A stretch of DNA of 64,000 nt from Dipteris shenzhenensis (Eukaryota; Polypodiophyta; Polypodiopsida; Gleicheniales): NCBI GenBank assembly GCA_047967505.1, contig CM106540.1; one strand, 5' to 3'. Shown in pieces: positions 42,839-54,930 of this stretch (its first letter is position 1; the number at the start of each line of letters is the position of its first letter). The notes under the pieces are model-generated. The model saw only the letters and a list, made by a program, of their open reading frames with translations, did no database searches and had not been told where the DNA came from. Made by a program: the position numbers and the translations under genes.

Positions 42839-43800
42839 TTAGGGGCTCTCCGGTTTTCCCCCTTTTCTTTTATCAACGTTAGTTTTTCCAAGGTTGACCA
42901 TCAGGTCTCTCTCTCTCAAAAACACCTCTAATGCCTCTAGATCTCTTTGTAGCCCCTCTGCCGAAGAGGATATAAGGAGTATATCATCAGCATATAACAA
43001 TATCTGTATGAGATTACCTAGTAATGAACCCTCGCTCCCTAGGTGATCGATGAAATGTGATCTCATCAATGTAGAGTCCAAAGAGAGAGAGAGAAGGCAG
43101 TCTTGCTTCACTCCAATGGTGCTCTCGACCCAATCCGATAGACCGTCTGCAACACCGACCCTACCTTTGATTGACTCATATAAGCTCATCACACCTCAAA
43201 TTTGCGTCTTTGGAATTTGCATCTCCTGTAGTCTCTTGATCATGCGGGATCATGGAACAGTGTCGAAGGCCTTTCGAAAGTCTACAAAGCATGTGTAGAC
43301 TCTTTGATGTTTGAACCTAGCCTCCTCAATGATAGCCTTCAGAGTGAAAATGTGGTCTAGAGTAGAGTGCTGTCTCTTGAATCTTGCCTGTCCTAGTGCT
43401 CGTTGCCCCCGTGTCTCTGTATGACTGCTTATCTCCCTCTCTAGTACCGATCCATACCGATCCATAGATCTTGGTCAATGTTGGGCCAATCATGAGGGTG
43501 TGATAGTTCTCGGTGTACATGAGGTCTCTTGCTTTGTGTATCGATACGATAGTGGTGGTGCTCCATGTTGGTGTAAGGTTAAACATAAGTGCAAGAATTG
43601 GTGCTAGAATCTTCTGTCCATGTGCGAAGTGCTCTGTCTGAAGGTGCTCGTGATCTTGTGCTTTTCGGTTGTGGAGCCGGCGAAGTATAGCCAGCACATT
43701 CTGCTTTTAGTGAATAGATGACAAGTAGTGGGCTTGGGAATAGAGGACATGTCTGGCGGTGTTTGTCTCAGGACATCATATAAGGAGCATGCATAAGTGT
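42839..43800 (-). mobile_element. LINE reverse transcriptase fragment
   Basis: Minus strand. At 43326-43697 MLAILRRLHNRKAQDHEHLQTEHFAHG, LFNLTPTWSTTTIVSIHK and NYHTL.IGPTLTKIYG are the RT N-terminal boxes. At 43250-43465 HSTLDHIFTLKAIIEEAR and CFVDFRKAFDTVP follow. At 42839-43192 GVKQDCLLS, LLYADDILLISSSAEGLQRDLEALE and VNLGKTN contain the catalytic YADD motif, intact. It has two frame changes. The region matches the LINE at 29.87-31.98 kb. It ends near 42839 without a zinc tail. Confidence 0.85.
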
Positions 43801-44149
43801 GCCACGCGCTGATAGGCTAAAATCTGTAATAAGTTTTTAAGCACTGTTTATATTGGAGAGTAGGCACATAGTTATGCACATAGCTAGTGGGTGGTAGTTT
43901 TGAGTTTATGGACACTCATCAAGAGGCTTATTTTGATGTAGATGTTTTTTTGAGATTGTAAATGCTTTTACAGGGACTTATGGGAAATGATGATGTGTAG
44001 TGCGGTTCCACTAGCGAAATCCAGAGCATAGTATCTAGTGTGTGAGTGTGTGGGATGACAAAAGTTTTTCCATGGTAGTCCCGAGCCATATGTGCATGAA
44101 AGCATGAGCATTTCTTGTTGTGGATGCCTTGTATTCAGTGTGTCGGGAC
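43801..44149. other. No recognisable feature
   Basis: Short stretch between the LINE and the CATAGTT end of the hAT fossil, with GT-rich pieces and no domain. Confidence 0.4.
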
Positions 44150-44559
44150 CATAGTTTTTTCCATACGTTACCATACGCATACGTCATACGAGTACGGAAG
44201 TATGATTGGAGTACGGTTCAATCCTTGGCTGAAACATACGTGACTCTAGTTTTATCCAAAAAATTTCAGAAAAATATAGATTGATCATTGATCATTGTAC
44301 ACATTAAATTGAAATAGAGGTATTAAACTGAAACTTGAAACTTGTATTAATTTTAAAGTCATCACTCATGAGTCATGAGTCGTGAATCGTGATTCATCAT
44401 TCATGAAAGACTCTAATCTCCAGAGACTGTAGTCATCTGGATTCTAGATTTTGATACATCATGATTCATACATAGTGTCCACTGTTAAATGATGGAATCA
44501 TAGAACATAGATCAATAATCAATACTACACCAAAACATCATGATCAAAGGAAGTAGGTA

Positions 44560-44955
44560 CTAGTAACTACACCAAATTTCAAAACATAAAAGGCAAAACA
44601 TCATCCTCTCACAAGGAGAAGCACATGTGTCTAGCGAGAGCACTTGAAGAGCTAACCATTGCAAATTTGGTGTGTGAGCCCCAAATGTCTCCCACCATTT
44701 CATCCCTTGGTGCATTCTCTTTTCATCCTTTGCAATCACACGAGTAAATGTGTCTGACATGGATTTGTAAATATCCAACTCATCACATAAGGTGCCTTGG
44801 TTGTCAACATCATACTTGGTGTACCGCTCTATGGCATCCATCCATCCATCGTGCATCTCCTTGTCACTATTTGATTTTTTCTCTCCAAATAGGATGGAGA
44901 ACAAACGCTGTCGCATGCAATGGAGAATGCATCATATTCCACCTACCAATAAGGC
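44560..44955 (-). pseudogene. hAT transposase C-terminal (dimerisation) region
   Basis: Reads RWN.MHSPLHATAFVLHP in one frame (family RWD...SPLHAAAY.LNP), then after a shift DAIERYTKYD, and at about 44600-44720 WWETFGAHTPNLQWLALQVLSLDTCASPCER, the hAT C-terminal box (WW...G...P.L..LA..VLS...S.S.CER). The final W..F stretch is replaced by MMFCLLCFE. Confidence 0.8.
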
Positions 44956-44982
44956 ATTTGAGTAGGCCGGGGAGGCATCCCA

Positions 44983-45483
44983 TGACTGATCGCACTGAGG
45001 GTAGACGGAGCATTTCTCGGGGTAGTCCACTCTTGGGTTCCAGGGTCCGTTTGGAGTCTCAAATCTCGGATGGCTCTGGGTCGAACGGTGACCATAGGTC
45101 AGTTGCTCTATTTTGCGCATCGGTTCTATCGTGTGGTCGGTGGTCTATTTCGAGATCGATCTCCAGTCGATCGTTTTGGGTGGACTGGATCGGTCATCGA
45201 ATTAGCTCTAACCGACTACTTGTGGTGGTTATATAAGAGCAAGCTCGTGAAGCCCATTTCATCATCTGACTACAACCACCTTGACTTTTTAGCCTCCAGC
45301 CTCCGTCCTCTACTGTTTTCAGTACGCCATCGAAGCTTTTTTCACAGGAGCGCACGGATGGAGGTAGGTTCATCTATTGTATCAGTTTTACAGTAATCAA
45401 ATTTTTGATTCTCCATATTATCTGTTTTCTCTTGTGTACGAGATCTTGTTATCTGTTGAGCACAGACGTATTGTTTTCTTACA
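44983..45483 (+). repeat. 5' LTR of copia element F
   Basis: The clear shared part with the 3' LTR starts at 'aggcatcccatgactgatcg' (44973-44992) and ends TTTCTTACA at 45483. A TATA motif is in 'ggttatataagagc' near 45222. The true start is missing or diverged. Confidence 0.8.
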
Positions 45484-45495
45484 TGGTATCAGAGC
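45484..45495 (+). other. Primer binding site of element F
   Basis: TGGTATCAGAGC lies immediately after the LTR, matching initiator tRNA-Met. Confidence 0.9.
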
Positions 45496-45551
45496 TTGGA
45501 CTCTAGCAAGAAGATTTGGTAGTATTTCTGTTTGCGAACAGATTGTGAGAG

Positions 45552-46406
45552 ATGGCTCAGTCCACAAGATTGCGAATCCCACCGTTCGACGAAAGCGAAA
45601 AGTTGGACGACACTAACTACCTACTCTGGAAGTTCAAGATGAAGACCATCCTAAGCGCATACGAGCTTTGGGATACTGCTATTGGGGTGGACCTGAAATC
45701 GGTTTCGAGATCAAATCCGATCAATGCAACACAATAGATAGTACCAACTGCAGATGAGATTTTTGCGTGGATAAGAAATGCAGATGCGCTGTGTTCTATT
45801 GTTTGCAGTGTAAGTGATTTTGTCATGGCATTAATTCAACATGTCTCCACAGCGGAGGAGGCATGGATGGTCTTGAAAAATCAGTACGAGATACTGATTT
45901 GGGATACTGCTACTGAGGTGGACCTGAAACCGGTTTCGAGATCTAATCCGACCAATGCAGCACAACATATAGTACCAACTGCGGATGAGATTCTCGCGTG
46001 GATAAGAAGAAATGCAGATGCGCTGTGTTCTATTATCTGCAATATAAGTGATTTTGTCATGGTGTTAATTCAACATGTCTCCACAGCGGCAGAGGCATGA
46101 ACGGTCTTGAAAAAGCAATACGAGATCACGAATCAGACGCGAATTCAAAATCTGAAGACTCAACTCGTGAACAAAAAATTGTTTGAGTTTGAAGCGGTAG
46201 AGAAGTTCATCACCAGGGTGAAGAATCTGTGCGATCAGATCACTGCGATTGGCATCACTATCACCAGCGAGAATCTAGCACGAAGGTGCATACGGATTTT
46301 TCTACCAAAGTACGACGGTCTTGTTATAGCGTTGAATACGCAGAACAAAAATTCGTCCCTTAACTTTGAGGATTTCAGCGCAATGATTTTGGAGGAGATG
46401 CGTTAA
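45552..46406 (+). pseudogene. Element F gag with 231-bp in-frame duplication
   Basis: ATG 45552 begins MAQSTRLRIPPFDESEKLDD followed by YLLWKFKMKTIL, the L.G.NY..W...M start of copia Gag. At 45669-45899 a 231-base block is repeated at 45900-46127 (77 codons). It includes ADEI.AWI, ADALCSI and LIQHVSTA.EAW. Stops at 45736 (TAG) and 46098 (TGA) interrupt. From 46107 IQNLKTQLVNKKLFEFE and VEKFITRVKNLCDQI continue the UBN2 core to 46406. Confidence 0.8.
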
Positions 46407-46409
46407 AAG

Positions 46410-46827
46410 ATGAGGACTGGAGAAGATTTGGCTTTTTACGTTGGATCAAAGAAAGGTAAGGGTAAGGACTCTGGTAACCCATCTTCTTTTGATGATAAAA
46501 AAAGAAAGAAAAAGATCAAGTGCTTCTATTGCAACAAGGCAGGACACAAGCAGAATGAGTGTCGGAAGAAGATTACAGATGAAAAGAACGGAGTAAAGAA
46601 AGAGTCCAGCAATAGCGCGCAGGCAGTACCAGTAGAGCTATTCGTAGCAATTGAGGAGATTTGCACGGAGGCAGTTCATGTACCTGCGGATGAACCGTGG
46701 ATTATTAACAGTGGTGCATCGCGCCACATGATCAATCGGAAGGATTGGTATACCTCTCTACAGTTGGTAGGAAATGACATCTTGGTAGCAGTCGACACAA
46801 TGATGCAAAATGTCCAGTAAAAGGAAA
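46410..46827 (+). pseudogene. Element F zinc knuckle and protease
   Basis: At 46521-46562 CFYCNKAGHKQNEC is a canonical CX2CX4HX4C knuckle. At 46701-46730 WIINSGASRHMI is the protease active-site box, where the catalytic Asp of DSG is Asn (codon AAC at 46707), so this copy would be inactive even if expressed. The frame shifts near 46815. Confidence 0.85.
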
Positions 46828-46871
46828 AGGTACGATTGCTCTAAAGTCAGATGGAGTTGTAAAACAGTTCG

Positions 46872-47951
46872 ATGTTCTTTATGTGTCAGATATCAAGAAG
46901 AACTTGTTTGTTCGTTTTTGCGATCACGGATCGGGTCCTCAAAGTTCACGTCGATAAGAATGACGCACAGATTTTGGATCTTCAAGGGAAGGTCATTGGT
47001 AAAGGTACACGGCGCAACATTTACAGACTCTCAGCTTTCAGTGCTCGAGCGGATGTCAAGAACACTAAGCTGTGGCATGAGAGGTTTGGTCATCTAAACC
47101 TTAGTTCTTTAAAGGAGATGCATAAAAGTGGAATGATTACAGACCTATCAGAGATTGCAGATTTGTCCGATGTATGTGAAGCTTGCATGATGAACAAGCA
47201 GCATCGGCATCCCTTTCTTAAAGAGGCCAGTAGGACAATGGCTCCTCTAGAGCTGGTTTACACGGACCTCTGCAAAAAGATGGAGACGGAAGCTTTGGGT
47301 AGTTTCTACTACTTCATGACATTGATCGACGACTACAGTAGAAGGATATGGATATACGACTACAGTAGAAGGATATGAATATACTTTTTGAAGACTAAAG
47401 ACGAGGCTTTTAGTAAGTTCAAGGAATGACATGTAATGGTCTAGAGAATCGGGAAGGAAGGTGAAAAAGTTGAGATCAGACAGAGGTGGATAGTTCACAT
47501 CAAGTGAATTCGAAAGTTACTGCAAAAATCACGAGATCAAGAGACAGAAGTCCCATCACATACATCACAATAAAATGGAGTAGCAAAGCGCAAGATGCGC
47601 GCCATCTGCGAAATGGACAGGAGTATGATGAAAGAGAAAGATTTGTCAAAGACTTTCTGGACTGAAGCATGTAACACTGCAGTTTACATTTTGAATTGTA
47701 GCTACACGAAGACTGTGAACGGGATGACTTCACTGCAGGCCTTTTCTGGTAAGAAACCTTTGGTTGCACATTTCAAAGTTTTTAAATATGACTGTTTTAT
47801 GCATGTCTCTGATGCTAACATGACTAAATGGGAACCGAAGAGTCGGAAGTGTATTTTTTTGGACTATAGTGAAGAGGCAAAGGATTACCGTCTCTATAAT
47901 CTTGTTACTAAGAAAGTAATTATAAGTTGCAATGTGGTCTTCTCAGAATAA
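46872..47951 (+). pseudogene. Element F integrase
   Basis: At 46872-47378 LWHERFGHLNLSSLKEMHKSGMI and CEACMMNKQHRHPF give the GAG-pre-integrase/HHCC region, then LELVYTDLCKKMETEALGSFYYFMTLIDDYSRRIW, where the first acidic residue (VYTD) is kept. A 27-base repeat near 47325-47378 adds a second DYSRRIWIY and ends in TGA. KLRSDRGG with a stop in place of E follows near 47470. At 47595-47951 MRAICEMDRSMMKEKDLSKTFW and KVFKYDCFMHV ... CIFLDYSEEAKDYRLYN complete the C-terminal part. Confidence 0.85.
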
Positions 47952-48389
47952 TCGCATCAATTGGAGGAGGATGCTTCCTTCCCAGACAACCAGGATCAGG
48001 ATACCCATCTAGTATCGCCACCAATAGCAGATCGAACTCCCCTAACGGTGCTTGGAAGGATTCAAGATAGAGGAGAAAGAAGAGTCTGCAGAACCACAAC
48101 GGCAACGGTCACTCTCGAAGTAGGTAAGGCAACTTTTGGATGACAGAGAACCTCCAGTCATTGACGAGGAACCATCCGAACACCGTTAGTCCAAGATATT
48201 AGAGGAGTAAAGGATGCAAGAACACTTGGTCAACTACGCGTTGATGACAGATGATCTGTGTTGAAGAACCTAAGTGTTTTGAAGAGGCACATGGTGATGA
48301 TAGGTGGATGGAGGCTATGTACTCGGAGTATGGTCTCATAATGAAGAATAACACTTGGGACCTTGTGGATTGATCACTAAAACGTAAGG

Positions 48390-49395
48390 TAATCGACACT
48401 AAGTGGGTGCACAAGATCAAGTACAAGTCCAACGGTACGTTGGATAAGTACAAGGCTTGGCTCGTGACAAAAGGATTCGCACAGGTACATGCTTTTGATT
48501 ATCAGGATACTTTTGCTCCCACAGCTCGACTAACCACAATTCGTAATGTTTTGGCTTTAGTTGTCCAAGAAAGTTGGCTTGTGTTTCAGATGGATGTAAA
48601 ATTCGCTTTTTTGAATGGAGATCTCAAGGAAGAGGTATTTGTGGAACAATCACCAAGTTTTGAGATTCTCAGTTTAAAAAATAAAGTCTGTAAACTAAAG
48701 AAGGTACTTTACGAATTGAAACAAGTCCCACGAGCGTGGTACTAGCGGATTGATGTCTACTTTCTGTAAAACGAGTTCATGAGGAGTCCATTTGTTGTAA
48801 ATTTATATATCTTCAGAGAAGGAGACATGTGTGATCGTGATCTTTTATGTGGACGACCTTGTCATAACAGGAAACCATGAAGAGAAGATCTCGCAGAGAA
48901 AGCATTTGCTAGGAAGAGAGCATGAAATAACAGACCTTGGACTGATGCATTTCTGTTTGGGGATTGAAGTTTGACAAGAGTCGAAACAGATCTTCATTTT
49001 ATAGCTAAAGTATGTTAGAGATACTGAAGGCATTTGACGTGGTTGAGTGTAAGATAGTTGGTACCCCTATGGAGGTTGACGTGAAGCTCTCAAACGAGGA
49101 TTCATTACCACTGGTGAATGAAGCGAAGTACAGAAGGCTTGTGGGCAGCTTGATTTACTTGTGCAACGCGCGATCGGATATCAGCTTTGTGATTGGTATA
49201 TTAAGCAGATTTTTTAATAAGCTCCAGGAGAACCATTGAAGGGCAGAGATGCAGGTGTTGAAATATATCAAAGGCACACTTGATTATGACATCACCTATA
49301 TCAAGGACATCTTGATCGGATTCTGTGACTCGGATTGGGCAAGAGACGTGGACAGTAGGAGATTAATGACAGGTTATTGTTTCTTACTTTGATCT
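48390..49395 (+). pseudogene. Element F reverse transcriptase and RNase H
   Basis: RT reads KWVHKIKYKSNGTLDKYKAWLV, TFAPTARLTTIRNVLAL, QMDVKFAFLNGDLKEEV and LYELKQVPRAWY at 48395-48742. The catalytic YVDD is intact at 48846-48857 but in a different frame from its neighbours. RNase H pieces at 49012-49239 (FDVVECKIVGTPMEVDVKLS, YRRLVGSLIYLCNARSDI) and 49320-49450 (FCDSDWARD, WVSKKQPTVALSSIE) follow, after which the sequence joins the LTR. Confidence 0.85.
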
Positions 49396-49454
49396 TGAGC
49401 TGTGTCATGGGTCAGCAAGAAGCAACCCACAGTTGCTCTTTCTTCCATCGAGGT

Positions 49455-49854
49455 CAGATAGAGTTGGCACACCGTCAACTAGGCTACATGCAAGTGCGGT
49501 AAGGCATCCTATGACTGATCGCACTGAGGATAGACGGAGCATTTTTCGGGGTAGTCCACTCTTGGGTTGCTCTATTTTACTACTTGTGGTGCTCTATATA
49601 AGAGCAAGCCCGTGAAGTCTTTTTCATCATCTGGCTACAACAACCTTGATTCCTTAGCATCCAGCTTCCGTTCTCTACTATTTTCAGCACGTCATTGAAG
49701 CTTCTTTCACAAGAGCGTACGGTAGAAAGGCAGTGTTATTTATTGTATCAGTTTTACAGTAATCAAATTTTTGATTCTCCACACTATCTATTTTTTCTCT
49801 TGTGTACGAGTTTCTGTTATCTGTTGAGCACAGACGTTGTATTATTTTCTTACA
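49455..49854 (+). repeat. 3' LTR of element F (5'-truncated)
   Basis: 'ttggcacac' onward matches the inner part of the solo LTR at about 31490 (minus), and from 49502 it matches the 5' LTR. It ends TTTCTTACA at 49854. Compared with the 5' LTR, about 150 bases in the middle are deleted. Confidence 0.8.
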
Positions 49855-49859
49855 AATAT

Positions 49860-51060
49860 ACAAGGCTCTAACATCAGTCAGCTTTGAGGATTCAATCCCA
49901 TAAATAGTTGTCATCTTCTCGACCATCCGATCAGTGAGTCCATATGCAATTCTCATGGTAGCTCCTTCCCTATCAGTCAGACGAAGGATCTTCAAAATAG
50001 GTGCACAAAGCTTCACAATGAGTCTTGCATCTTGTTAAAATAAAGCACCCAATATAATAGAAGACACCTGTTGTGCTTTCACAGTGCATGACAGCTTCTT
50101 CTTACAATACTCATCACTGACAATCATGCGGCGCAATCCATTGTATACCCTCTCATCCAACAAGTTTGCTAACATAATAAACATGTAAGCGAACCGTGTT
50201 TGTGCTTGTTGAATTTTTTATACATTGCTAACACGGTGTGTTTTTTTGGGGAACAAATGTCACAATCATGTTAGCAATACCAACACTGGCTTCACCCATG
50301 TAAGCTTTCTAATGTCCTCAAACAAGAGGTCAAGGCAATGGCATGTGCATCTGGTATAGAAAATGTGAGGCCACTCTTCCTCCAATTCTCCTGCCCGCAC
50401 AGTTAGATGCATTGTCCATACAAACCTGCAACATTTTCAGTCCCAACATCAAGAATGGCATCTTTTAGTATCCCAAAGATGTACTCCCCCGACTTATATT
50501 GCCCACTTGTGTCCATGGACTTCAAGAAGGTTGAACCAAATATGCATGAGATCATAATATTGATTATAGGCCGGCGTCGAGTATCAGACCAACCATCACA
50601 AGTTATGGTGCAGTCATATTTTTTTAACTTCTCTCGAAACTGTAGCATCTTTTGATTTGATTGAGGCTTGAAGGTAGGTCTAACTTAGCCAATGGCACGA
50701 ACCATCTCCAAAAAATAAGGGTTCCTCACCTTTCAATGAGGAATATTCTTTGCAAAGAAAAAACGACGGAGAGCAATGTATGCATCCTTCCGTGCTTATG
50801 ACTCCCATGCCTTTTCCAAGGCTCCCTTTGACATCTTTAACATCTTTTGCTTTGGCTCATATGCACTGTCAGATGCATTTTCACTTGTCGTACCACTCAC
50901 CGAGACATCTCTCAAATCAGCTACATCTTCAATAAGCTGTTTTGTAGCAGTTTTTAGGGTCGCCTTTGCCTACAATCTTCGACAAGTATCTTTCACAATT
51001 TTAGGAGCGGTACACTTGTCAACCCCAAGCTTGTGAGCCCAAGAAAATGTGCCCTTATAC
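49860..51060 (-). pseudogene. hAT transposase N-terminal and DUF659-type core
   Basis: On the minus strand, from high to low: a BED-like start near 51060 (KGTFSWAHKLGVDKCT), FFFAKNIPH and NPYFLEMVRAIG near 50650-50760, then KKYDCTITCDGWSDTRRRPIINIMI and GSTFLKSMDTSG with GTENVAGLYG at 50403-50648, the DUF659-type catalytic core (DGW.D...... N.......G..FL...D). At 49860-50016 PILKILRLTDREGATMRIAYGLTDRMVEK is the family P....LR..D......G..Y...D..... box. Several stops make it inactive. Confidence 0.8.
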
Positions 51061-51718
51061 GGGTCGGTCCTCCATCCCATGAATGAGGGTAATATTTACA
51101 TTTACAAGTGTATTGGCCCTTTCCCAAAGGCTTTAAGGCCTCTACAAATTCCTATTCTAGTCCTTTTTGTCTTCCCATTTGCAGATTTACAAGCTGCAAA
51201 TTCGCAAAAGAGGGCAAATAAGGCATTGGGCAAAGGAACAATTTCCAAAGAGGGCTTGAAGCCCTTGCAGACTGCCCTGTTAGATGGCATCAACTAAAGA
51301 GAGCACTTGTTGCAAATCAGAAAAAAAGAGCAGGCATTGCAATTACCTTGATGCTTGGAGCAGGTAGAGTGTAGAGGCAAGCTGCGGGCTCCAACTGTAC
51401 GGTGACCATTGACCTCCAAAGCAAGTAGAAGAGGACAAAGGGCTGCCTAAATAGAGGGAAGCAAGAGGGTAAACTGAAGAATGAAGGGCTGAGGGGACTC
51501 GGGAGTGAGGACTGAAGAAGAGGGTAAAGGATTGCCTAGCAAGGTGTTGAAGAAGAGAGCAAAGGGTTGCCTAAATAGAGGGCAAACGGCTGCCTAAATA
51601 GTCTCTTGAGATGCAAGGTCGGTGTGCAGGCAGAGAGTCGGTGATTGGCATTTGGGCGTAGACTGTAGTACGTACGGTCTTTCTTGGGATTCGGAAGCCT
51701 TCACAAGAACGTCGTACG

Positions 51719-52180
51719 TGTAACACAATATACAACTATTCCTACTACAGATCACGGGAGCAGCACCGTTAATTAATCCTCCCAGCCAACCTTGCTGAAG
51801 CATAACGAGCAGACAGAGAATTACGAATCAAAAACATTACGTGAATGCCACATTCTCTTCTCTCTCTAGCTTCAACAAGCCCCATCTCCCTAGATGGATC
51901 TAGATGCCACATGTCATCCTCACAGGGTCTTCCTAATACAATATTTCATCCCTCTCTTGGGATGCATTAAAATCCTTTGCCCCTAGGCACATTCCTTGCA
52001 TTAGGCCCTTAGCCTTAGATCCACCTAGTCTGGTGCTATCAACCCTTACCTAGGACCTTGACATTAATTTCCTCCCGATCATTTACATGAAGCACAAACA
52101 AATAATTATAAACATAGATTCTTTAAGGAAAATGTCGACTGATTCTTTCGAGGTCATGCTACCTCGACTAGAGCGTAACA
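51719..52180 (-). repeat. 3' LTR of copy B
   Basis: On the plus strand it starts TGTAACAC and ends GAGCGTAACA, so it has TG..CA ends. It aligns with LTRs A and C through 'cctcccagccaac', 'ccctagatgg' and 'cctaggaccttgaca'. The neighbouring five bases are 'gtacg'. Confidence 0.75.
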
Positions 52181-52189
52181 TTCCTTCCC

Positions 52190-53785
52190 TCTTCAGACAT
52201 CAGCGTTCTTGATGATAAAGTCTGGGAACACTCTCCGCAACTGGTATACGGATTCCCAGGTAGCTTCGGATAGAGGTTGACCATGCCATGCAACCAACAC
52301 CGTGGGTATCTTCCGATTTCGTATTTGCATTGTTCCTCGGTCCAAGATTCTTGTTGGTTTGCGTCTCGCATTATCCTCTATCTCTGAAACAAAACCACAC
52401 CTTCGATTAGTGAGTCACTTGTATGTAAAAATTTCTTTAAGCGCGAAACATGAAAAACCTAGTGCACCTTAGACCCCTGTGGCAATTCTAATTTATAGGC
52501 TACCTTGCCTATTCTCTTAAGAATTAACCACGGCCCACAGTATCGAGGTGATAACTTAGCACACTCTCCTGAAGTCAACGACTTCGAGTGCGAAGGAACT
52601 CTGAGAAAAACTTTTTCTCCTTTCTTAAATACTCTTATAGACCGGTTTTCATCCGCATACACCTTGGCTCTATCCATAGCCTGGCGGATATTAGCTCTCG
52701 CAAGTGTTAGCATCTCTCGCATCTGAACCATAAAGTTCGCCGCACTAGGCACTTTCTGAGATACTCCAACTATAGTTGGATTGACTGGTCTATAATCATA
52801 GTTCAGCTCAAACGGACTGAACCCGGTAGAGGAATGTTTTCTATCATTGTAGGCAAACTCCAATAATGACAACCACTTGTCCCATGTATGTTGTCTCAAT
52901 GACACATATGTCCTCAGCATATCCTCTAAAGTCTGGTTGACTCTTCGTCTGACCATCCGTCTCAGGATGATCCCCACTACTCATTCCTAACTCAGTCCTT
53001 AGTGTCTCAAATACTGCTGTCTAAAAATGACCGGTAAATCTGACATCTCTGTCTGACACTATGGATCTAGGCAATCCATGCAGACGAAATATATGTCTAA
53101 TAAACAAATCCGCCACTTGCGGGGCACTAACTTACTCTCTAGTCGGAATGAAGTGAGCCATCTTGATTAGACGATCAACCACCACAAGGATAGAATCATA
53201 CTCTCCTTGTGTCGCAGACAACCCTAGAATACAGTCCATGGAAATGCTCTCCCACTTACTTAGTGGTATCTCCAAGGGCTGTAAAAGTCTGGGTGGCTTC
53301 ACCCGCTCGGCCTTGCTTACCTGACACGAGAAACACCGTGTCACATATTCATGAATATGCTTTTTCATCTTTGGCTAAAAGAAATCTCGCTTTACGAGAT
53401 CATATGTCTTCTCGACCCCTGGATGTCCCGCACATGGGCTATCATGGCACTGTCGACGAATGACTCTCTGCCTGAGATCATTCTGACTAGGTACTACTAC
53501 CTTGTCATTTCTTTTCAGCATACCATCCCTTGTGGTATATCTTGCATAAGTTTGGCCTTTTCTGGATGCCAGGTCATCCTTTTCATTTTCCCCGGGTTTT
53601 AACACATGAGCCTTAGGCCATAAGCTCTGGACAAACTCGTCCACTTTTTGAGTTTCTCTGATCTTGATCATTAGAGTACTCTCTAATAACGTGAAACTCA
53701 GGTTGTGCATAATGCGAGACAACGCATCAGCAACTTTATTATCTTTTTCTCTTCGATACCGAATCGTTAAATTAAACTCTTGCAT
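52190..53785 (-). pseudogene. Copy B integrase and chromodomain-like tail
   Basis: Zinc-finger region: RRQCHDSPCAGHPGVEKTYD (53390-53450) and CFSCQVSKAERVKPPRLLQP (about 53270-53330). The catalytic core starts WESISMDCILGLS with DRLIKMAHFIPTRE (53132-53260). ETDGQ-like residues are altered near 52960. SLLEFAYNDRKHSSTGFSPF and LNYDYRPVNP at about 52780-52870, and LILKRIGKVAYKLELPQGSK at 52459-52520 are in one open frame of 172 codons. The chromodomain part near 52220-52330 is shifted. Confidence 0.8.
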
Positions 53786-53794
53786 GAGCTCTGC

Positions 53795-54930
53795 TCACCT
53801 AGCTTGGCGGTCTCTTAAGTCAGGCTGTTTACAAAAATGTTTCAGAGTATGATGATCCACATCCACACAAAACTCTGAACCATACAAATAATGCCTCCAT
53901 GTTTTCAAAGCATGGATAACAGCATACAACTCCAATTCATGAGTTGGCCAATTCCTTTGAGAGGGAGAAAGCTTCTTGCTTTTAAAGGCTACTGGCCTTC
54001 CCTCTTGAAGGAGAACTGCTCCTACCGCAATGCCACTTGCATCGGTTTCCAGGAACAACGGTTTCTGGGGATCAACTATTTTTAACACTGGTCCTGTGAC
54101 CTCAACTTGTTTTATGGTGTTAAGACTTTCTTGTTGATTCTGTCCCCAAATAAAAGGTACTTTATCTGAGGTGAGATCAGTCAATGGCGATACTATTTAG
54201 GAATATCCTTTGATATGCCTTCTATAAAATTGGACAAATCTCAAGAATGATCGCAACGTGGTCAGACTTTGAGGGATTGGTGAAGCTAGTATCGCAGCCA
54301 CTTTCTTTGGATCCATTTCTACCCCCTGTGGAGTAATTATGAATCTTAAATATTCAAGCCTAACCATACACAGTATAGTTTTCTTTTTATTTACATAAAG
54401 ACTTACTTTCCTCAAAGTATTGAACACTGTTCTTAAGTGTTCACGATGCTCAGTAATACTTTTACTGAATATTAGGATATCGTTAATAAAATGTACTACG
54501 AACTTTCCGATACACGGACGTAGTAAATTGTTCATAAGCATGACGAATGTAGCCGGAGCATTGGTAAGTCCGAAGGGCATTATCAAAAACTCATATTGAC
54601 CAAACGTGCTTCTAAATGCGGTTTTATGTATATCCTCGGCTCTAATCCGGATCTGATGGTAGCCACACTTAAGATCTATCTTGTTGAAAACCACGGCTCC
54701 ATGTAATCCATCTAGCAAATCATCAATGCGAGCCATCGGATACCTGTGCTTAGCAGTGATATTATTCAATGCTCTGTAATCTATACAGAGGCGAAACGTA
54801 TCATCCTTTTTCTTCTTTAATATCACTGGCGAAGCAAAAGGTGAGAAACTTGGTTGAATCTGTCCCAACTTGAGGTATTCTTCCAGTTGTCTACGCACTC
54901 CGCCTCTTCAGTAAAACTCATTCTATAGGG
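53795..54930 (-). pseudogene. Copy B reverse transcriptase and RNase H
   Basis: A 233-codon frame at 54197-54898 reads [53 protein letters not shown] and [12 protein letters not shown]. The catalytic box is FINDILIFS in place of (Y/F)VDDILIFS, so one catalytic Asp is lost. At 53795-54184 RNase H reads LFLETDASGIAVGAVLLQEG and VDVDHHTLKHFCKQP. This is the best-preserved pol of the family in the window. Confidence 0.85.

Larger units (their letters stand above)
44955..49854 (+). mobile_element. Ty1/copia element F, decayed, nearly complete
   Basis: 5' LTR (about 44955-45483), PBS, gag, protease, integrase, RT, RNase H and 3' LTR (about 49455-49854) follow on the plus strand. Both LTRs lack their first part compared with the solo LTR at 30162-31644, and the 3' LTR joins RNase H directly, so a deletion occurred. 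No clean target duplication is visible (right flank 'aatat'). It sits within the hAT transposase, whose two halves flank it. Stops occur in every gene. Confidence 0.85.
44150..51718 (-). mobile_element. hAT transposon fossil, interrupted
   Basis: The left end may be CATAGTT at 44150, like the ends of the 762-bp element at 30560. The transposase reads on the minus strand in broken frames from about 51060 to 49860, then is cut by a copia element and resumes at about 44955-44560. The right end is not visible because the LTR of copy B begins at 51719. Between 44200 and 44560 'actcatgagtcatgagtc' palindromes resemble those in the 762-bp element. The region 51300-51718 contains 'gggctgcctaaatagaggg' repeats. 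Confidence 0.7.

Noticed and set aside
44955-49859. A clean target duplication for copia element F
   Set aside because: The right flank is 'aatat', but the left LTR start is missing or diverged and no matching five bases are found. The closest is 'aataa' at 44949-44953, too weak to claim.
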